Of a DNA stretch of 64,000 bases, positions 48,692 to 60,840 are shown piece after piece. Position numbers and translations under genes: made by a program. How positions within the stretch are numbered: the stretch's first letter is position 1; every line of letters starts with the position of its first letter. The notes under the pieces are model-generated. The model did not search any database, was not told where the DNA came from, and worked only from the letters and a program-made list of their open reading frames with translations. The DNA is from Isoetes taiwanensis (lineage: Eukaryota > Streptophyta > Lycopodiopsida > Isoetales > Isoetaceae): the NCBI GenBank assembly GCA_021234155.1, contig JAJEKV010000052.1, forward strand, positions 1,505,960 through 1,569,959. Direction: 5' to 3'.

Positions 48692-49851
48692 GTCTCACAC
48701 ATTGCGCCCAGACCAATAATGAACTTTTCATTTTCTATCCTGGCGCGACGTGTGAGACATTGGCTCTAAATGGGTTAAACTTGTCCAATTTGGGTGATAT
48801 AAGGGTCTAATCCTGCTTATCTCGTCGTGAGGTGAATGGACCCCTTATTTGGTCGATTTGGGCGCTTTTGGGCACTTTTGGGGCATGGTCTCACACGTTT
48901 TAATCAGATAATGAACTTCTCATTTTACGTCTGCTGACGCGTGTGAGACATCCTTTCAAATTGGTCTAGGATGTACGTTTTGACTAAAACAAAAGCTAAA
49001 ACTTACTAACTCAACTTAATTAAGTAACTTTATACACTTATAATTTACTCTAAAACACTTTGTATTAAACAAATTTTATCATTTACGAAATTAATAAAGG
49101 CTCTCCTTTGATATGATGGCTAAGTGCATATCTTTCTTCATTAGAGTTACTCCCTTGGCGTAATCTTATGTGGTGTTGAGTCTTCAAAATGTTGGACCAG
49201 CTTCGCTCTTTTGCTTCTTGACCCTTGGCCTCCCGCTCTCCGTTACGCCCTCTCCTCTTCTTGTTTCCTTCGGCCTCCTTGGCCTCACCAGTCATTTCGC
49301 CTTGTCGGAAGTCCCGTCGATCTACATTTTAGTCGCAGCGTCATGTCGTCGGAGTCTTGGTGTTTATCAAGATGCTATCTCTATCTAGCTTAAGGGTCTT
49401 GGTTCTAAGTCTAAGGCTTGGCCATTAATATTATCTAACATTATTAAAAGCTTAAATCTAATTAAGAATTATAATTCAAACACAAGCGATGCCGCCGCCT
49501 TCGGTGGTTGGCGCGGGGTTTGGGGGGTTCAACCATTGGGTGGGAGGTTTGATTCACCTCTTTGTGGGAATCCTTTTAAGATGAGGTTCAAATAGATTGA
49601 AAAACTAGACTAATCTAGCTAATTCCTAGGCTAAAATTCGAATTACCAAGTTAATTCATAACTTTTTAACATGTTCTAGAAGCAATGTCTCACACGTTGC
49701 GTCCAGGGTGAAAATGAGATCTTCATTATCGCCCTAGCGACATGTGAGACCATCCTATTTGGCTCACTAATTTTTGTCTTTTTATGTTCTCCACGTTAGC
49801 GTCCGGGGGAAAATGAGATCTTCATTATTTTCGGCCCTAAGCGTGTGAGAC
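48692..49851 (-). repeat. Repeated hairpin motif in the element leader, four copies
   Basis: GTCTCACACG ... CGTGTGAGAC inverted repeats enclose 40-50 bp with a conserved AATGA(A/G)-(C/T)TTCATT core. They lie at 48692-48758, 48888-48949, 49687-49750 and about 49787-49851. The last two form a 101-bp tandem duplication. In the element's orientation they sit 0.3-1.5 kb after the primer site. Confidence 0.8.
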
Positions 49852-49898
49852 CATCCTATTTGGCTCACTAATTTTTTGTCTTTTTTATGTTTCTCATT

Positions 49899-50060
49899 CA
49901 CTTAACTTTCACTTAACTTGTTACTAGCTTAGCATATACTACAAAAAAATGAAAACTTTTCCCACTTTTCGAGGTTTGAGGTCACTTAACTTGCACTTAA
50001 CTTGTTACTAGCTTAGCATATACTACAAAAATGAGAAAAACTTTTTTCCCCTTTTGAGGG
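49899..50060. repeat. Tandem duplication, 84 bp period
   Basis: CACTTAACTTGTTACTAGC and TTAGCATATACTACAAAAA recur (49921 and 50005). It lies between the primer site and the hairpin repeats. Confidence 0.85.
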
Positions 50061-50130
50061 TTTGAGGATCCTATCAAGTTAGTACTCTTGGGAGCATGGC
50101 GGTGCTTTGCTCTTGGTCTCCAAGAACATT

Positions 50131-50142
50131 GCTCACGATACC
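50131..50142 (-). other. Primer-binding site (initiator-Met tRNA type)
   Basis: The minus strand reads GGTATCGTGAGC, an imperfect version of GGTATCAGAGC, five bases inside the 5' LTR. Confidence 0.6.
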
Positions 50143-50147
50143 CTTTG

Positions 50148-51765
50148 TGTGGCGTCCCCTACTCATATCACGGTGCATTCACCGGGTATACAAACGAGAG
50201 TTCATCCCCATACCAGCTCCATGCTAATATAGGGCCCTCCATTATCTTGCAACCTTGAAAGGTTTTGATTGGGAAGAATGAAGGGGTCCTTTACCTGTCT
50301 CCCTCGGGGGCCTACCTAGGCTGCTTGAGCGTAAACATACATGTCGTAAGTAGTACATACATCAACATCATATGACCATCACGAAGGATGGTCACTCCAC
50401 ATATCTGCATAGACAAAGATCAGCACATCACATAGGGAATCCTACCCAAGGCTGAACCAGGGGATGGGTGACAAGCAGGTCTCGGAAGGTCATTGGGTGC
50501 CGAATTCATGGCAATGGATTTGGCTGGCATAAGAACATGGTTTAGGGTTGTCCACTCCATCCGCCCCTCATTGCACACTTTGCGTGGTAAGGCTGAAGTG
50601 TTGGGACTGGCTTCGCCCGTGGGGTGCATAGCCAAAGGGGCTATTCACGGGTTGCATCTCCCGGTCCCAGATGGGCGGTGGGGATCACTCCCTCCGAGAT
50701 CATGCCTTGCTCAAGGCTAGAGAAATTGCCCTTATTCGGTAGAACTTTGGAGGGACCCCCCACCCCGCAGTGCAGGCCCATGCCTTACCCACTTTCGGTG
50801 GCAAGCCATTCACCCTAGTCACAATGATCCGGTAGCACTAACACACCATAGGGATGGTTCAAGTCAAAAACATGAACCTCCTTCATAGCCCAGGTCCCCC
50901 TTCACCCTAGCCAGGTGTGGTTCTTTTACCACTGATCGAATCTATAATTGTGCTAGAGGCTAAAATCCAGGAGCATCTACTACCAAAGCTTTGGGTCTCT
51001 CCCCCTTCCCGATACAAAGGAGTTCATGAGATACATCATCCATACATCCGCGGAGAGAACTAAAAAGAACTATATCTAATCTATATCATAGAGTTAGGTT
51101 CTTTAGTTAAGAATCTATCTAGAGAATCTGAGAGATTTTATGGGCAATTTAATAGGCTAAACCCTCGATTCAATGACTAAAGATGGTTTAAGCTATTAAA
51201 GTGCCCCCTAAACTCTGATCTTGAGTTCTTCTCACGACTGAGTTAGACCATCCTGTTTGAAATGCTCGAATCAGGGGAAACTAATGATGCTATTCTCAGG
51301 CGAATGCAGGAGGCAGATTTTGGCTCTTGGGAGCCAAAGCAGCTCTAAAACCAGAAGCGAAAAATGGGCAAGTTAGGGTTTCCTCTCTAAATAAATAAGG
51401 GGGGTGGCTAGGGGTTCCAATTATCCCCTTTAGGCATGTGGGATAGTTGAGATAGACCACTTGCCTTTAATGGCTAGGTGGCAAAATGTGCCCCACATGG
51501 AAGGTGTGCCCATTATGTGCATATTGGTAAATGTGCACATTAATTACTGGTATATTGCTGGCATAAAAAGTGTCCCTTGGGAAAATGTGCACCTAGATAA
51601 ATGTGCACATGGGTAGATATTGCACATTAATAAATGCACTCCTTGCAAGTTGCCCCCTAGGGGCTACCGCTTCTTCGTCGTGGTACCGTTAGTCGGTGGC
51701 GATAATGCAGCGTGTGGCGTCTGATATCGATCTGGGACGCCATTATTGTCGCGGGACCATATAAT
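50148..51765 (-). repeat. 5' LTR, right end diverged
   Basis: Similar to the left LTR over its first ~1.5 kb. From about 51670 the copies are hard to align, though CTGGGAC and TAGTCGG islands remain, so the right boundary is approximate. Confidence 0.75.
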
Positions 51766-52256
51766 TCATTACCTCTATTACCGCGCCAGGTGCACACCAT
51801 CTAAGGATTGAGGCAGGGAAGATGGATTGTGGAACTACGCCGGAGGAAGGATTTGTCAATCGCCAATTTGGAGCTGTAGTCACATCATTCAACCATCGGC
51901 ACATATGACATTGGGACATACTATGCTAAAGGCTGGTCGGCCTGGCCCAACCCTTGTATGATATTGAACATTGCCTCGTCGGATCGCCGGGATCATATCT
52001 CAATAGTCAAGATAAGCCAAATCGCATTTCGATCCTCGGAGCTTTTCGCTGATATATTATACATATTTATTTCTTTCCCCTCATGATAGATGCATGCGGT
52101 TTGGCGACATTCTTATTCTTGTCATGGTTTCCCCGAAACCTTGACACGAGGGTTTTTAACCAGACGGTGTCGTTTTGCACCTCCTTTTGGGTCCCATAGA
52201 TCGATTAGTCTCGTGGCAATAAAAACTCTATTTTATTCTATTCTATACAATACCTA
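51766..52256 (+). repeat. Retroposon 3' end, family A copy 3
   Basis: From about 52127: GGTTTCCCCGAAACC hairpin, GGGTCCCATAGATCGATTAG, GTGGCAATAAAAAC, and a (TATTC)n tail to 52256. It lies right of the LTR element and on the same strand as the LINE interrupted at 40146. It may be that LINE's 3' end, although the missing ~1.5 kb of ORF2 would require a deletion. Confidence 0.5.
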
Positions 52257-54660
52257 CCTTTGAGACATGGTGTAGGCTTCTTGTTGGAAAGGTGGATTTC
52301 AAACAAAAAGAAATTTGGAGGTGGAAAGGGGGAGAGGGAAGAGGTGAATTGATTTTTGTGTCAAAGATCAATGGTGTATGGGATCAATATAAAAGAAAGA
52401 ACACAATAAACACATTAATATGCAAGAAATAAAAACCTCCATCCCAAAGGGTTTCAAAGGGAAAAACACGCGATTAATAAGCTTATTGAGGAATATGTAT
52501 AAGTATGTCATCAATGTGTTGATGGCGGATATAAAATAGCCCATTAGTTAGAGAACCTCAAATGTGCCTAATGAGGCCGATAATAAAGCTTTTTGCTTGG
52601 TGGCAATTTTTGCGAAACATCTAAAACCTTCTTTATTTTTATCCCCCATGCATGGCAATCCTTAAATCTATACGAAGATAATTATATTTTTATCACCTTC
52701 CCTCTTTAGTGTGATAATTGAATTGAATGAATTGAATTGAATTAATCTAAAGCTCTTTAGGACCTTAAGGCCATGACCTAATTACAAGCCAAAGTCTCAT
52801 GAGTAGATCCGTTGTGTGATTCTTGTTCCGAATATAAATACCAATTTCGTAAGGGTTCATATCCAAAACAATGAATGTAAATTATCACATGAATGTTGAA
52901 TTTTCGAATATTAAGATATCTCTTTGGACATTGCAGAAGGGTATGCCTTTTAGTCCTGGACACATTGTTGAGTACAAACAAGACACAACCTTTTTCTTCC
53001 ACAGGGGGTGCCACTCCATCTCGGTCTCAATCTCCGTAGTTGATCTGAACTACCTCCCCGAATCTTATTGTCTTCTTTACATGCGGTGGAATCATGGAGT
53101 TAAGGTAGATGTTATTGCATATATCAAGTTAATATTTGACCCTATAAAATTCAGCCTAGAACGCACTGGATCAGCCCATATTCTCTCAATTGCCGGACTG
53201 CAGTACTGGTTCAGTGCTCCTAAATCGTTTTACGGCCAATTACGCTCATTAATACTCAACGTTTTAGCCCAATCTTTCATGTCCATATACCATCCGGTGT
53301 GTGGAAGCATTGCATTCGCCCTGAAAGCTTGTGATAGAGGCTGCTGTAACACTCTATTAACAAAACATATGGTTGATAGGTGCTTCTACTTCCAAAGGTA
53401 TCAAACTGTTTCTCCCAACATGATAGCATAAGGTGTTTGCTTCTTCAAACCTAACTCCTCTCTTAAGAAAAGCTTCAAGATGTTTCTACACCCTCCATTG
53501 TTTTTGTAGAAAGTCGGAGTTAAATTGGAGCACCATAGAGCTCTGAGGTTTGCACAAGCGTCTTAAAGCGGATCTTTTTTAAGCCCCAATCCTGCAACCA
53601 GCTTGCTTTATGACAGCTAGATAACATTAAACAAAAGCCTTCCGAGAAGTTCTTCTCTTAATGCACTCTTTCAGAATATTTGGAAGAGCTCTTACGCCTA
53701 GAAAAGAGCAAAAGAACTGGAACCTTTTTTTGGCTAAAGTTGACACGCATACCAAATGGGTGATTTGAATACTAAAGAAATGAAAACATGTTAGTAAAGA
53801 TAACAAAAGGAAGAAGAGTGTATTCTTTAGATTCATTAATTTTTCACAAAGGGGATGATGTGAAAAATAATAGTTATGACTAACACCGACAAATTGCTTC
53901 AGTTCCACGGATGTCTTTTGCCCTTTGTATCTCCTCTAGAGGTCATTTTTCTTGTCCTTTATTATGGGTATAACGGGGTATTATTTCCCATCTAAACATT
54001 ATAATGATTTACCATTGGCTATGATTAACATGGATCCAGGAAAATTGCAAAGCCTTATCATCGGTTTTATATGCAAACTAAATTTTCCAAATGAGTTCCG
54101 TAGTTTGATTCCTTTTAGAGAGAACTTTTCTGTCAAAATAATTTCCTAGTTGAGCAAGCAATAGGAAAATGCAACCCACCATCAATAGAGGCACATGCAA
54201 AATCATTTAAATAGTAAAATTTTATTAGGCATGTTGTCAATGAAATAACTATTCATTCATCTCGGCTAACTGAGCTTTTTTTCTACAATGGTATAGAGTG
54301 GGTAGCTGCGCCATAAACTATACAAAAATGAAAAACATAGGAAATATCCGATTATAACACTAGACCCCAAATAAAATGTTTGTTAGAGATGTTAGCTATT
54401 GTCGAGGCTTTTAAAGTAGTTAAAACCCAGCCCAGCACGGGACCCTAATGATAAAGATCTAGAAAGGGGGTTTGTGTATAAAAATTGCCAGCGTTCAAAA
54501 ATAAACCAATGCTCCACCGAGAGAATACCAAAGTCGGGCATCACCCCACTGGACGCATCACCAAAAAAAATAATAGAAAAAATCTCAAAAAGCGAGGGAC
54601 TAGTCGTACCCTGCCTAGCGAAAACAACATTTAATAATACACATTAAGGGATGGTGGTTG
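52257..54660. other. No recognised gene; one long ORF
   Basis: AT-rich. The plus ORF 52871-53431 (186 codons, the longest in the window) begins MNVNYHMNVEFSNIKISLW and has even amino-acid use without a known domain, signal or repeat. No splice context or homologous neighbour supports it, but its length is notable in 37-40% GC DNA. A short GAATTGAAT repeat lies at 52721-52745. Confidence 0.3.
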
Positions 54661-54835
54661 TTGGAGTCAAGGGAGTTGAGGAGGGAGAAAAATCTTGGAT
54701 GAGAAGTCGATGAAGAACACACCAAAAAATGGGCGATCCTAAGCGAACCAGGGCCCGAGAAAATGCATGCAATGCATGCATGCATGCATCGCCATGGGAG
54801 AGATCCATGTTAGCCCGCCAGAATACCAATCCAAT
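54661..54835. repeat. Left direct repeat of the GC-rich block
   Basis: Matches 59871-60045 in the same orientation: TGAAGAACAC, AGCGAACCAGGGCCCGAG against AGCGAACTAGAGCCCGAG, GAAAATGCAT, TTAGCCCGCCAGAA against TAAGCCCGTTAGAA. It also contains a (TGCA)n run at 54766-54789. Confidence 0.65.
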
Positions 54836-57800
54836 GGCGCAGATTGGTATTATCAAATAAGGGCTACAAGATAGCGAGAAAAAGCTCCCCCAAAAAAGAA
54901 CTTCCTTATCAAACAGGGATTGAGATCGAGAAGGTTGAAAGGATATTAAAAGGGACAAGATAGAGAAGAACATGTCACAACATGAAAAAAGATGCAAACT
55001 ATCAAACTAAATAGGAAGGAAGAAGAAGGTTCTTTTATCGGTAAAAATTAATCGGTCTATGGGACCCAAATTGCAGTGCGACAAGCCCATTGCTACCGGA
55101 TTAAAACTTATACGAGGGAAAAGCATAAGCGACAACAAACTGTGGCATTTGTATAAATATATATACATGCATTCGGCTTCTCGGTAGGCATGTGTGTGAC
55201 TGAAGTGGAATCCGCTGTCAAAACCTCACGGGTAGGAGCCAAGGGATCAGGCGGCAATCTTGGTAGCTCGTCGGTAGCGAACCAAGGTAAGCACCAGAGG
55301 CGTGGCGAGCAGTCGACTATAGAGGCGGGCCGACTCACGGAAGGCATGGCTTTCATCCTCAACAACCCCGGTGAACAACCCCGACCAGCACAGCTCACGG
55401 CATTTCACGCAATCCACTTAGGCGAGTCTCAAGCCCGAAAATTGATGGGCTTTGTTGAATGGGCCTTGATGATCTGGCTTCTTCGGCAGACCAGCTGAGA
55501 AACGCGAGTGGCTGTGGGCCTCGAACTTGGGGTGGGTTTATGTGTGTTGTTTGTAGTGTGCCATCTTTACTGTTCGAGCATTGTGGTCCCAAAGCTTCCC
55601 GGAAACAAAGGTCAAGTACCCCTCGACCCTATCGTAGGCATCTGTGTGCACCTGGGCGCACCTATGTGCCTCGTTCAGTAGCGCCACGACCAGGCTCTTG
55701 TCCTTCAACAAGCCTGAGTCGTTCGCGGGCTCATCGCCACACTCATCGTAGTCACGAGGAGCCCGGCGTCGCCTATCTTTGGCCATATGCAAGATAAACA
55801 ATGTGTCTGCTCCGAGGGGCAGCATCTTTGCGGGGCATGAATCACCATCTCTGCAACAAGATCGATATGGGCGAGGGCTTGACCCCAAGTACTGCGTCAA
55901 AATGCCCTTCACAGACACCGCTCCAGAATGCGTTCCAAGTGGCACAAGACACCCACTAGACCCCACACCTGGAAGCCCCCATCTGAGAAGAAGCTGAAAC
56001 TCCACCGGTGGGCAAATATTTGGTGGCTGATCATACTGACTCGCCTGTGACTATTGTTTTTGCATTCGCGTGCCGCGCAGCCCAGCTTTGTGGTCACCCG
56101 AAGGCGAATGGATGCATCCCAATACATTGAGGGGCCAGAATTCCACCCCGGTACTTGGTGGATGTGACCTCTACCATCGCTACGATGAAGTGAGTGCGGA
56201 GATGTTGGATGATGAAGGAGGATATGAGAACCACCTTCGCCGGGTTGACCGCATATAAAGTGCTTTGTGAGAATGTTAATCGAGGCATCTGGTGTGCACA
56301 ATATGCCCTGCGGTGTATGGTAAAGGGTTATCATCCGCATAGATGGTACGTGGGATAGCTGGTATCAAAATTTATTATCACGAGTCCCACCATTGGCGAC
56401 AAGCTGACTGGCCAGTCCAATGTATCCAAAATGGGTGAGAGAGGACAATCTTGCTTTCACTCAATCACTGCGGCAATGGTATCGCCAGGTTGCGCTTCGG
56501 CGTTCATCATCTGATACGTACACTGGTTCTGCGGAATCCACTTGAGAGCCCCGAGATGGTGCAATCACAAGCCACAACTTTTTCGGGGGTACGTGCCGAA
56601 AGCTTTTCGCAAAGTCCACAACGGCTGATACAGGTCCTCGGCGGTTCTGTAGCGTATAAATAGGGTACGAGTGTGAAGATATGTGATTAATTGTCGAATG
56701 TGGGGATTTGCACGGTACGATGTATGATCTGTTTATATTGTTTGGTTACTCTTTGTTAGAGAATGCCCGCCAGCTTGGCAAACCGGCTGACCATGATGAG
56801 TTTAAGGTGGTGGTGGACGGTCATGGTCCCCTGCCTTGTAGTCGAGACAACCACGCCTATGGTCCATGAGCGGAAGCCTGCCGGCCCTGTTGAGCAGTCG
56901 GCAAGGGCCGGGCCACCATGAACGTCACCCGCCGAGCAACTCGGCGGGCCGTCTAAATGTTGCTTTCCCATTAGCAGAGCTGCGACCCTCTTCGACGCAT
57001 CTTCAATACGTGATCACCGTGATTGAGCCATATTCTTGTGGGCTTTATGCCAAATGCCGTGTTCAGAGATCGCAAGGTGTTGTGATGCGCTCCCATTGCT
57101 CATGATGATGATGTGCGCACGCAATGAAGCCGATAACGGCCTTTGGGTACCACTAACGAGAAGTTCACCAGTTGGGTGTCTAATAGTAGAACATTTCTCC
57201 TTGTTGGTGCCTTGTAGTGCCGCACCTTTGTTTCTGTGAAGGGTAGCGGTAATGTTGGTGGCTGACTCCGTGTCGATCCCGAGTAGAGCCAGTCAGCGTT
57301 GAACACATTAATATCAAACTATACATTCCAGGAAGGTTGTGGCCTCGATCTGGCGTGGGGAGGTCTCCCAGCGAGTTGTTTACCCCTGATGCGAGGCTGT
57401 TTGATTCATCGATTCTTTAGCGTGTGCATTCCCTTGAGAACTGTGGGGAGGAGCCTAAAGAGTATCAATGACGTAACCCTCACTGCTCATAATCCAAGCA
57501 CTTAGCAGAAGTGGAAGCAGAGTCTTTACGCTCTTGAGAGGCAGTAGCGACTGGCGGGCCAGCCTCACATAAGTGGGAGGTGATAAAGAATTGACCTCCC
57601 TCGTCACAAAGCAGCCAGTGCCCACGTGAAAATGGTGACAAGATGCACATCGTGTGACCACTATGACACATAATCCGACACTGATTCATACATGGGGATT
57701 GTCACCGTACTTAGAGTGTACAAAGTGGGAAGAGGCCATTCATGATAAGCCATTACGCTATGGCGAGGTCAAAGGAATACCACACATCCGGGGAGCAATT

Positions 57801-59870
57801 GTCTGCGGGTGACTGGCTGTCATTTGAGGTCACCATGGGCAAGTTGCCTCTGCCCGAGGGGCCATGGCTGCGTGCATCAGCTCATGAGGAGGTCAGGCAC
57901 GCCAGCACCACATTCCACCCACATCCGCGCATTAGGAGTCTCCAGGGCATGACTCGCCCATCAGCTTGTCTTCTTGTATGTCATCGCATGGGTCTCGACA
58001 TCACGGATTCCATCTGTCCACCTCAGGGGTGGGCTGTGATAGAAGGACTCTGCATGGGAGAAGCTAGCAAGCAACTACAGAAGATGGCCTCGGGGTGGGC
58101 ACCTCCGGACCTTAAGTGGCGGTTATGTACATTGGTCTTGTGGAGAAACCAAATGTGTCAAGGCTTTCACCGTGTGTGAGCAACCCCCTGCCCGTCTCCT
58201 GTACAACCATTGGTGAAAAATCTTTGGTACCCCTGGCCGGGGTCGGGCGACTGTGGCCTAGGTGTTCCCCATGTCTCCATGAGGGTAAATTCCATGTCAC
58301 GGCCCCTCTTGAATTGAGGCTATGTACACTTACGAAACCAGAGCGATTCCGGACCCACCCTGCAGGAGGCACAATTCCTATTGGCTGATGGGAGATGCTT
58401 GTGTAGTGTGTGTCTGGAAGGACAGGGCTTGAGCCGGGTCTTGAGGCAGGCTGGGTGGCGGCGGGCGGAGAAATAGCGAGCGGCTTATTTAATTTACAGC
58501 CCAGGAAGTGTGTAGAGTTGTAGAGAATTCTTGGAGGAGTAGGGCCAGGCATGAAATTATTTGGCAGCGAGTCACGTGCGGCGACTGACAAACTGGCAGG
58601 CGTCCACGATGCAAAGAACTCCCACCTCTTGGACCTCTGTTACTGCTTGGAGGCCGTCAAACTCCTCCTGTGAAATGTTTACATTAACACCCCTGTCCTT
58701 GATATGGCCTCTCGAACTTGTGCATCCATAGCAAGTAGAACACCACGACTTCAGGCTTTGGCCCAGCTGGACCCCATCATAGGGCTGAGTAGTAACCGAA
58801 CTAGAGTCTGGACGAGGAAGCGTCTCCGCCCAGGATCGTGTGTGGCCATCTTCCGGGTGAGAATTCTCTCTAACTCTGGCCGGAGCCCAGACTTCTGGTT
58901 GTGGCTCCTCGCTGCGCTCCTGGCTTCAGCGTCAGTGAGGGAGCCATGACTCTGTAATAGCTGATGGCGGAGGCAGCGTGATGATGGTCGTGGTAGGGCT
59001 GCGGTGTCGGCGTCCGGGTTGACCCGCATTGACCGTTGGCGTCTGCCGCGGTTGTTGGGCTGCGTGCTGTTGTCATCATCGCTGACTACGTTCTCTGCAA
59101 TGGAGCTCGACTCTTGCAAGGCTTGGTCTGTTTTGCATCCTCCGCGTCGCGGTCATGGCTATGCGCTTTCATGGAATTTGCTACCTTCTTCGGAGACGCG
59201 ACGGATGAAACTCTGCATTTCTGGGGTCCGGTACCCGTCTTCATAAGAAAGGCTCGGTCTTTGCTGTTAACTGGCTGACCCTGCTCTGTCTTGTTGGTGG
59301 CCTCCTCAACTTCTAATTGGGCGTGGCACATTGCTTGCCGTGCCATGGCATTGGCCTCGCCGACCACCGATCTCGGGGGCGTGATTGCAAGTGTCTGCGG
59401 CGCTCACGCGCAGTCCATGCTGTCTCGCTGGCGTCCGAGGTATCCGCAGCGAGCACTGCGTAATGTCTGCGAGCACGCGGTCTTCTTTGTCTCTCAAAGT
59501 GCACTAGGATCGTGTCACACAGTGCTTGGGTCTCCAACTTAGTGATCTGTTGTTTCATCCCATCAGCATCCCATGGCTTACACGGATGTTCGGACTCCCA
59601 TCTCCAGATCTCGAGGTAGGCAATGTGGGCCACATTGGCCTCAACCCCGGCTTGGATGCAGGCCAAAGTTACGCCCAGCGACTTAAGAACTGTGGGGGCT
59701 GGCGACCAGTCCCAGATGCAGTGAGCAGGCAGGGTTGTGTGGGTCTTGGCGGGGCCTCCTTCTTCATGGAGAGATGTCCCCTCCCTGCCCGTCAAGTGCA
59801 CTGAGGCCTTCCTTGAGCCTTCTGGTTTCAGTGGCTCGGCGTGCGTGAGGAAGAAGCCCTCCCCGCAGCA
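54836..59870 (-). other. GC-rich block with minus-strand open frames, unidentified
   Basis: Base composition rises to clearly above 50% GC, unlike the flanks, and long ORFs occur. On the minus strand they lie in series: 59313-59801, 59086-59367, 58751-59119, 58112-58591, 56756-56971, 55909-56340, 55538-56005. The first contains a heptad-like QQITKLETQALCDTILVHFE. Reading across shifts near 58.7 kb gives YDGVQLGQSLKSW then LLAMDAQVREA, reminiscent of a retrotransposon gag (F-D-G ... W-L). At about 57.6 kb CASCHHFHVGTGC is close to a CCHC knuckle. With flanking direct repeats this could be a decayed retroelement. No RT motif is convincing. Plus-strand ORFs here (57742-58179) are probably antisense by-products. 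Confidence 0.35.
55041..55125 (-). repeat. Retroposon 3' end, family A partial copy
   Basis: The minus strand has TTTGGGTCCCATAGACCGAT and then AATTTTTACCGATAAAAG. The upstream TTTTCCCTCG part of the hairpin is also present, but the tail is not. Confidence 0.5.
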
Positions 59871-60045
59871 TCAAGAAAGTCAAGAGGCTGAGAGGAGAAA
59901 ATGCTATTAGAAATTCATTGAAGAACACGCAGAAATAGCGATCCCCAAGCGAACTAGAGCCCGAGGAAAATGCATACAATGCGTACATTAAATAGGAGAA
60001 TGCATGCTAAGCCCGTTAGAAATATCGATCTGATGGCTCGTTAAG
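59871..60045. repeat. Right direct repeat of the GC-rich block
   Basis: Diverged copy of 54661-54835 in direct orientation. Minus-strand ORFs across both copies start with similar peptides (MHALHAFSRAL and MYALYAFSSGS), which shows the match at protein level too. Confidence 0.65.
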
Positions 60046-60069
60046 TGTCATTCTTCTTAACACCCATAT

Positions 60070-60500
60070 GTAGGCCATTGCTATAAATTTTGTAAATCAA
60101 CATTGTTTGCGTGCATATCCACATGAAGTGGTGTAGAGGCGGTGAGGACAAAAAATTAAAGATAACTATGTAGTAAAGACCCATTATACCACAAGGCTAT
60201 ACTTAAACAATGTATTATACAATCATAATGTATCCAAAATGAAGGATTGCGATCCACGACAGGTACTTCCTCCAAAATGCCAGATAATAATCCCGGTCTC
60301 CCGACTCTCTTGAAGGTGGCTTCCTCATGAATATGCCCAAACATTAATGATCAAATCCTAAATACTTTTGTTGAAATTAATCATTTTATCGTATTAATAT
60401 TAGCAATATGGTGATGATTTATTGGATATTGTGACTATTGTGCAATTGGGAGGGTCCAACAACATGGGTTTGTTGGGTTTCTCGGCTTCATGGTTAGAAT
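60070..60500. repeat. Direct repeat copy 1, about 430 bp
   Basis: Shares ordered blocks with 60841-61270: TAAATTTTGTAAAT, TATCCAAAATGAA with ACCCAAAATGAAA, CGATCCAC, GATCAAATC, TTGTTG(A/G)(A/T)ATTAAT, CCAACAA.ATGGGTTT. It is strongly diverged, so old. Terminal features are unclear. Confidence 0.65.
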
Positions 60501-60840
60501 ATTGTACGCAGAACAAAGAAAACTAGTGAAGAAGGCTGACCTGTGTGGCCAAGCAACGTTGGGTATAAATTAAGTTCTGTGCCTACATCAATGTGCCATT
60601 TCCCCAAATTGCTGAGGCTTTCATGTTGTACTGGCATGCTCTTAAAATTTACTTATTCAATTTACAACCCGGGGTTTGTTGATAAAAGTGGACAAGGATT
60701 AGTAGATGGTCATTATCCATGAGTCCTGAATAATGGAAGTCTAAATTGTGAATAGCATTTGCAAAGTGAAACGTTCATTTGAAAAGTTTGAAAAAAAAAA
60801 ACCTCTTCTATCAATAATCATAAAGCCTTGCATCAGACAA

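Larger units (their letters stand above)
40147..51765 (-). mobile_element. 11.6-kb LTR retrotransposon inserted in a LINE
   Basis: Two direct repeats (40147-41820 and from 50148 to about 51765) begin TGTGACGTCCCC and TGTGGCGTCCCC on the plus strand. The left one ends GGAACGTCACA. Next to the inner edge of the right repeat is an initiator-Met-like primer site (minus strand, 50131-50142). Next to the inner edge of the left repeat is a polypurine tract (minus strand AAGGTGGGGAGAA, 41821-41833). The element therefore reads on the minus strand. The interior (8.3 kb) has no intact gag-pol. The only hint is a possible integrase C-terminal KWHGRFQVI at 44528-44872. It is either a LARD-like non-autonomous element or a badly decayed autonomous one. 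The five bases before the left LTR are ACTAC; a matching copy right of the other LTR is uncertain. Confidence 0.8.

Noticed and set aside
57742-58179. 145-codon plus ORF as a gene
   Set aside because: It lies antisense to a series of minus-strand frames in GC-rich DNA, where antisense ORFs are common.
54836-59870. Bacterial contamination or horizontally acquired bacterial operon
   Set aside because: GC is high, but frames are broken, there are no ribosome-binding sites or recognisable bacterial genes, and plant-type repeats flank and enter the block (55041-55125).
60156-60344. tRNA-like block in the 60-kb direct repeat
   Set aside because: A-like and B-like words occur but in the wrong order for either strand.
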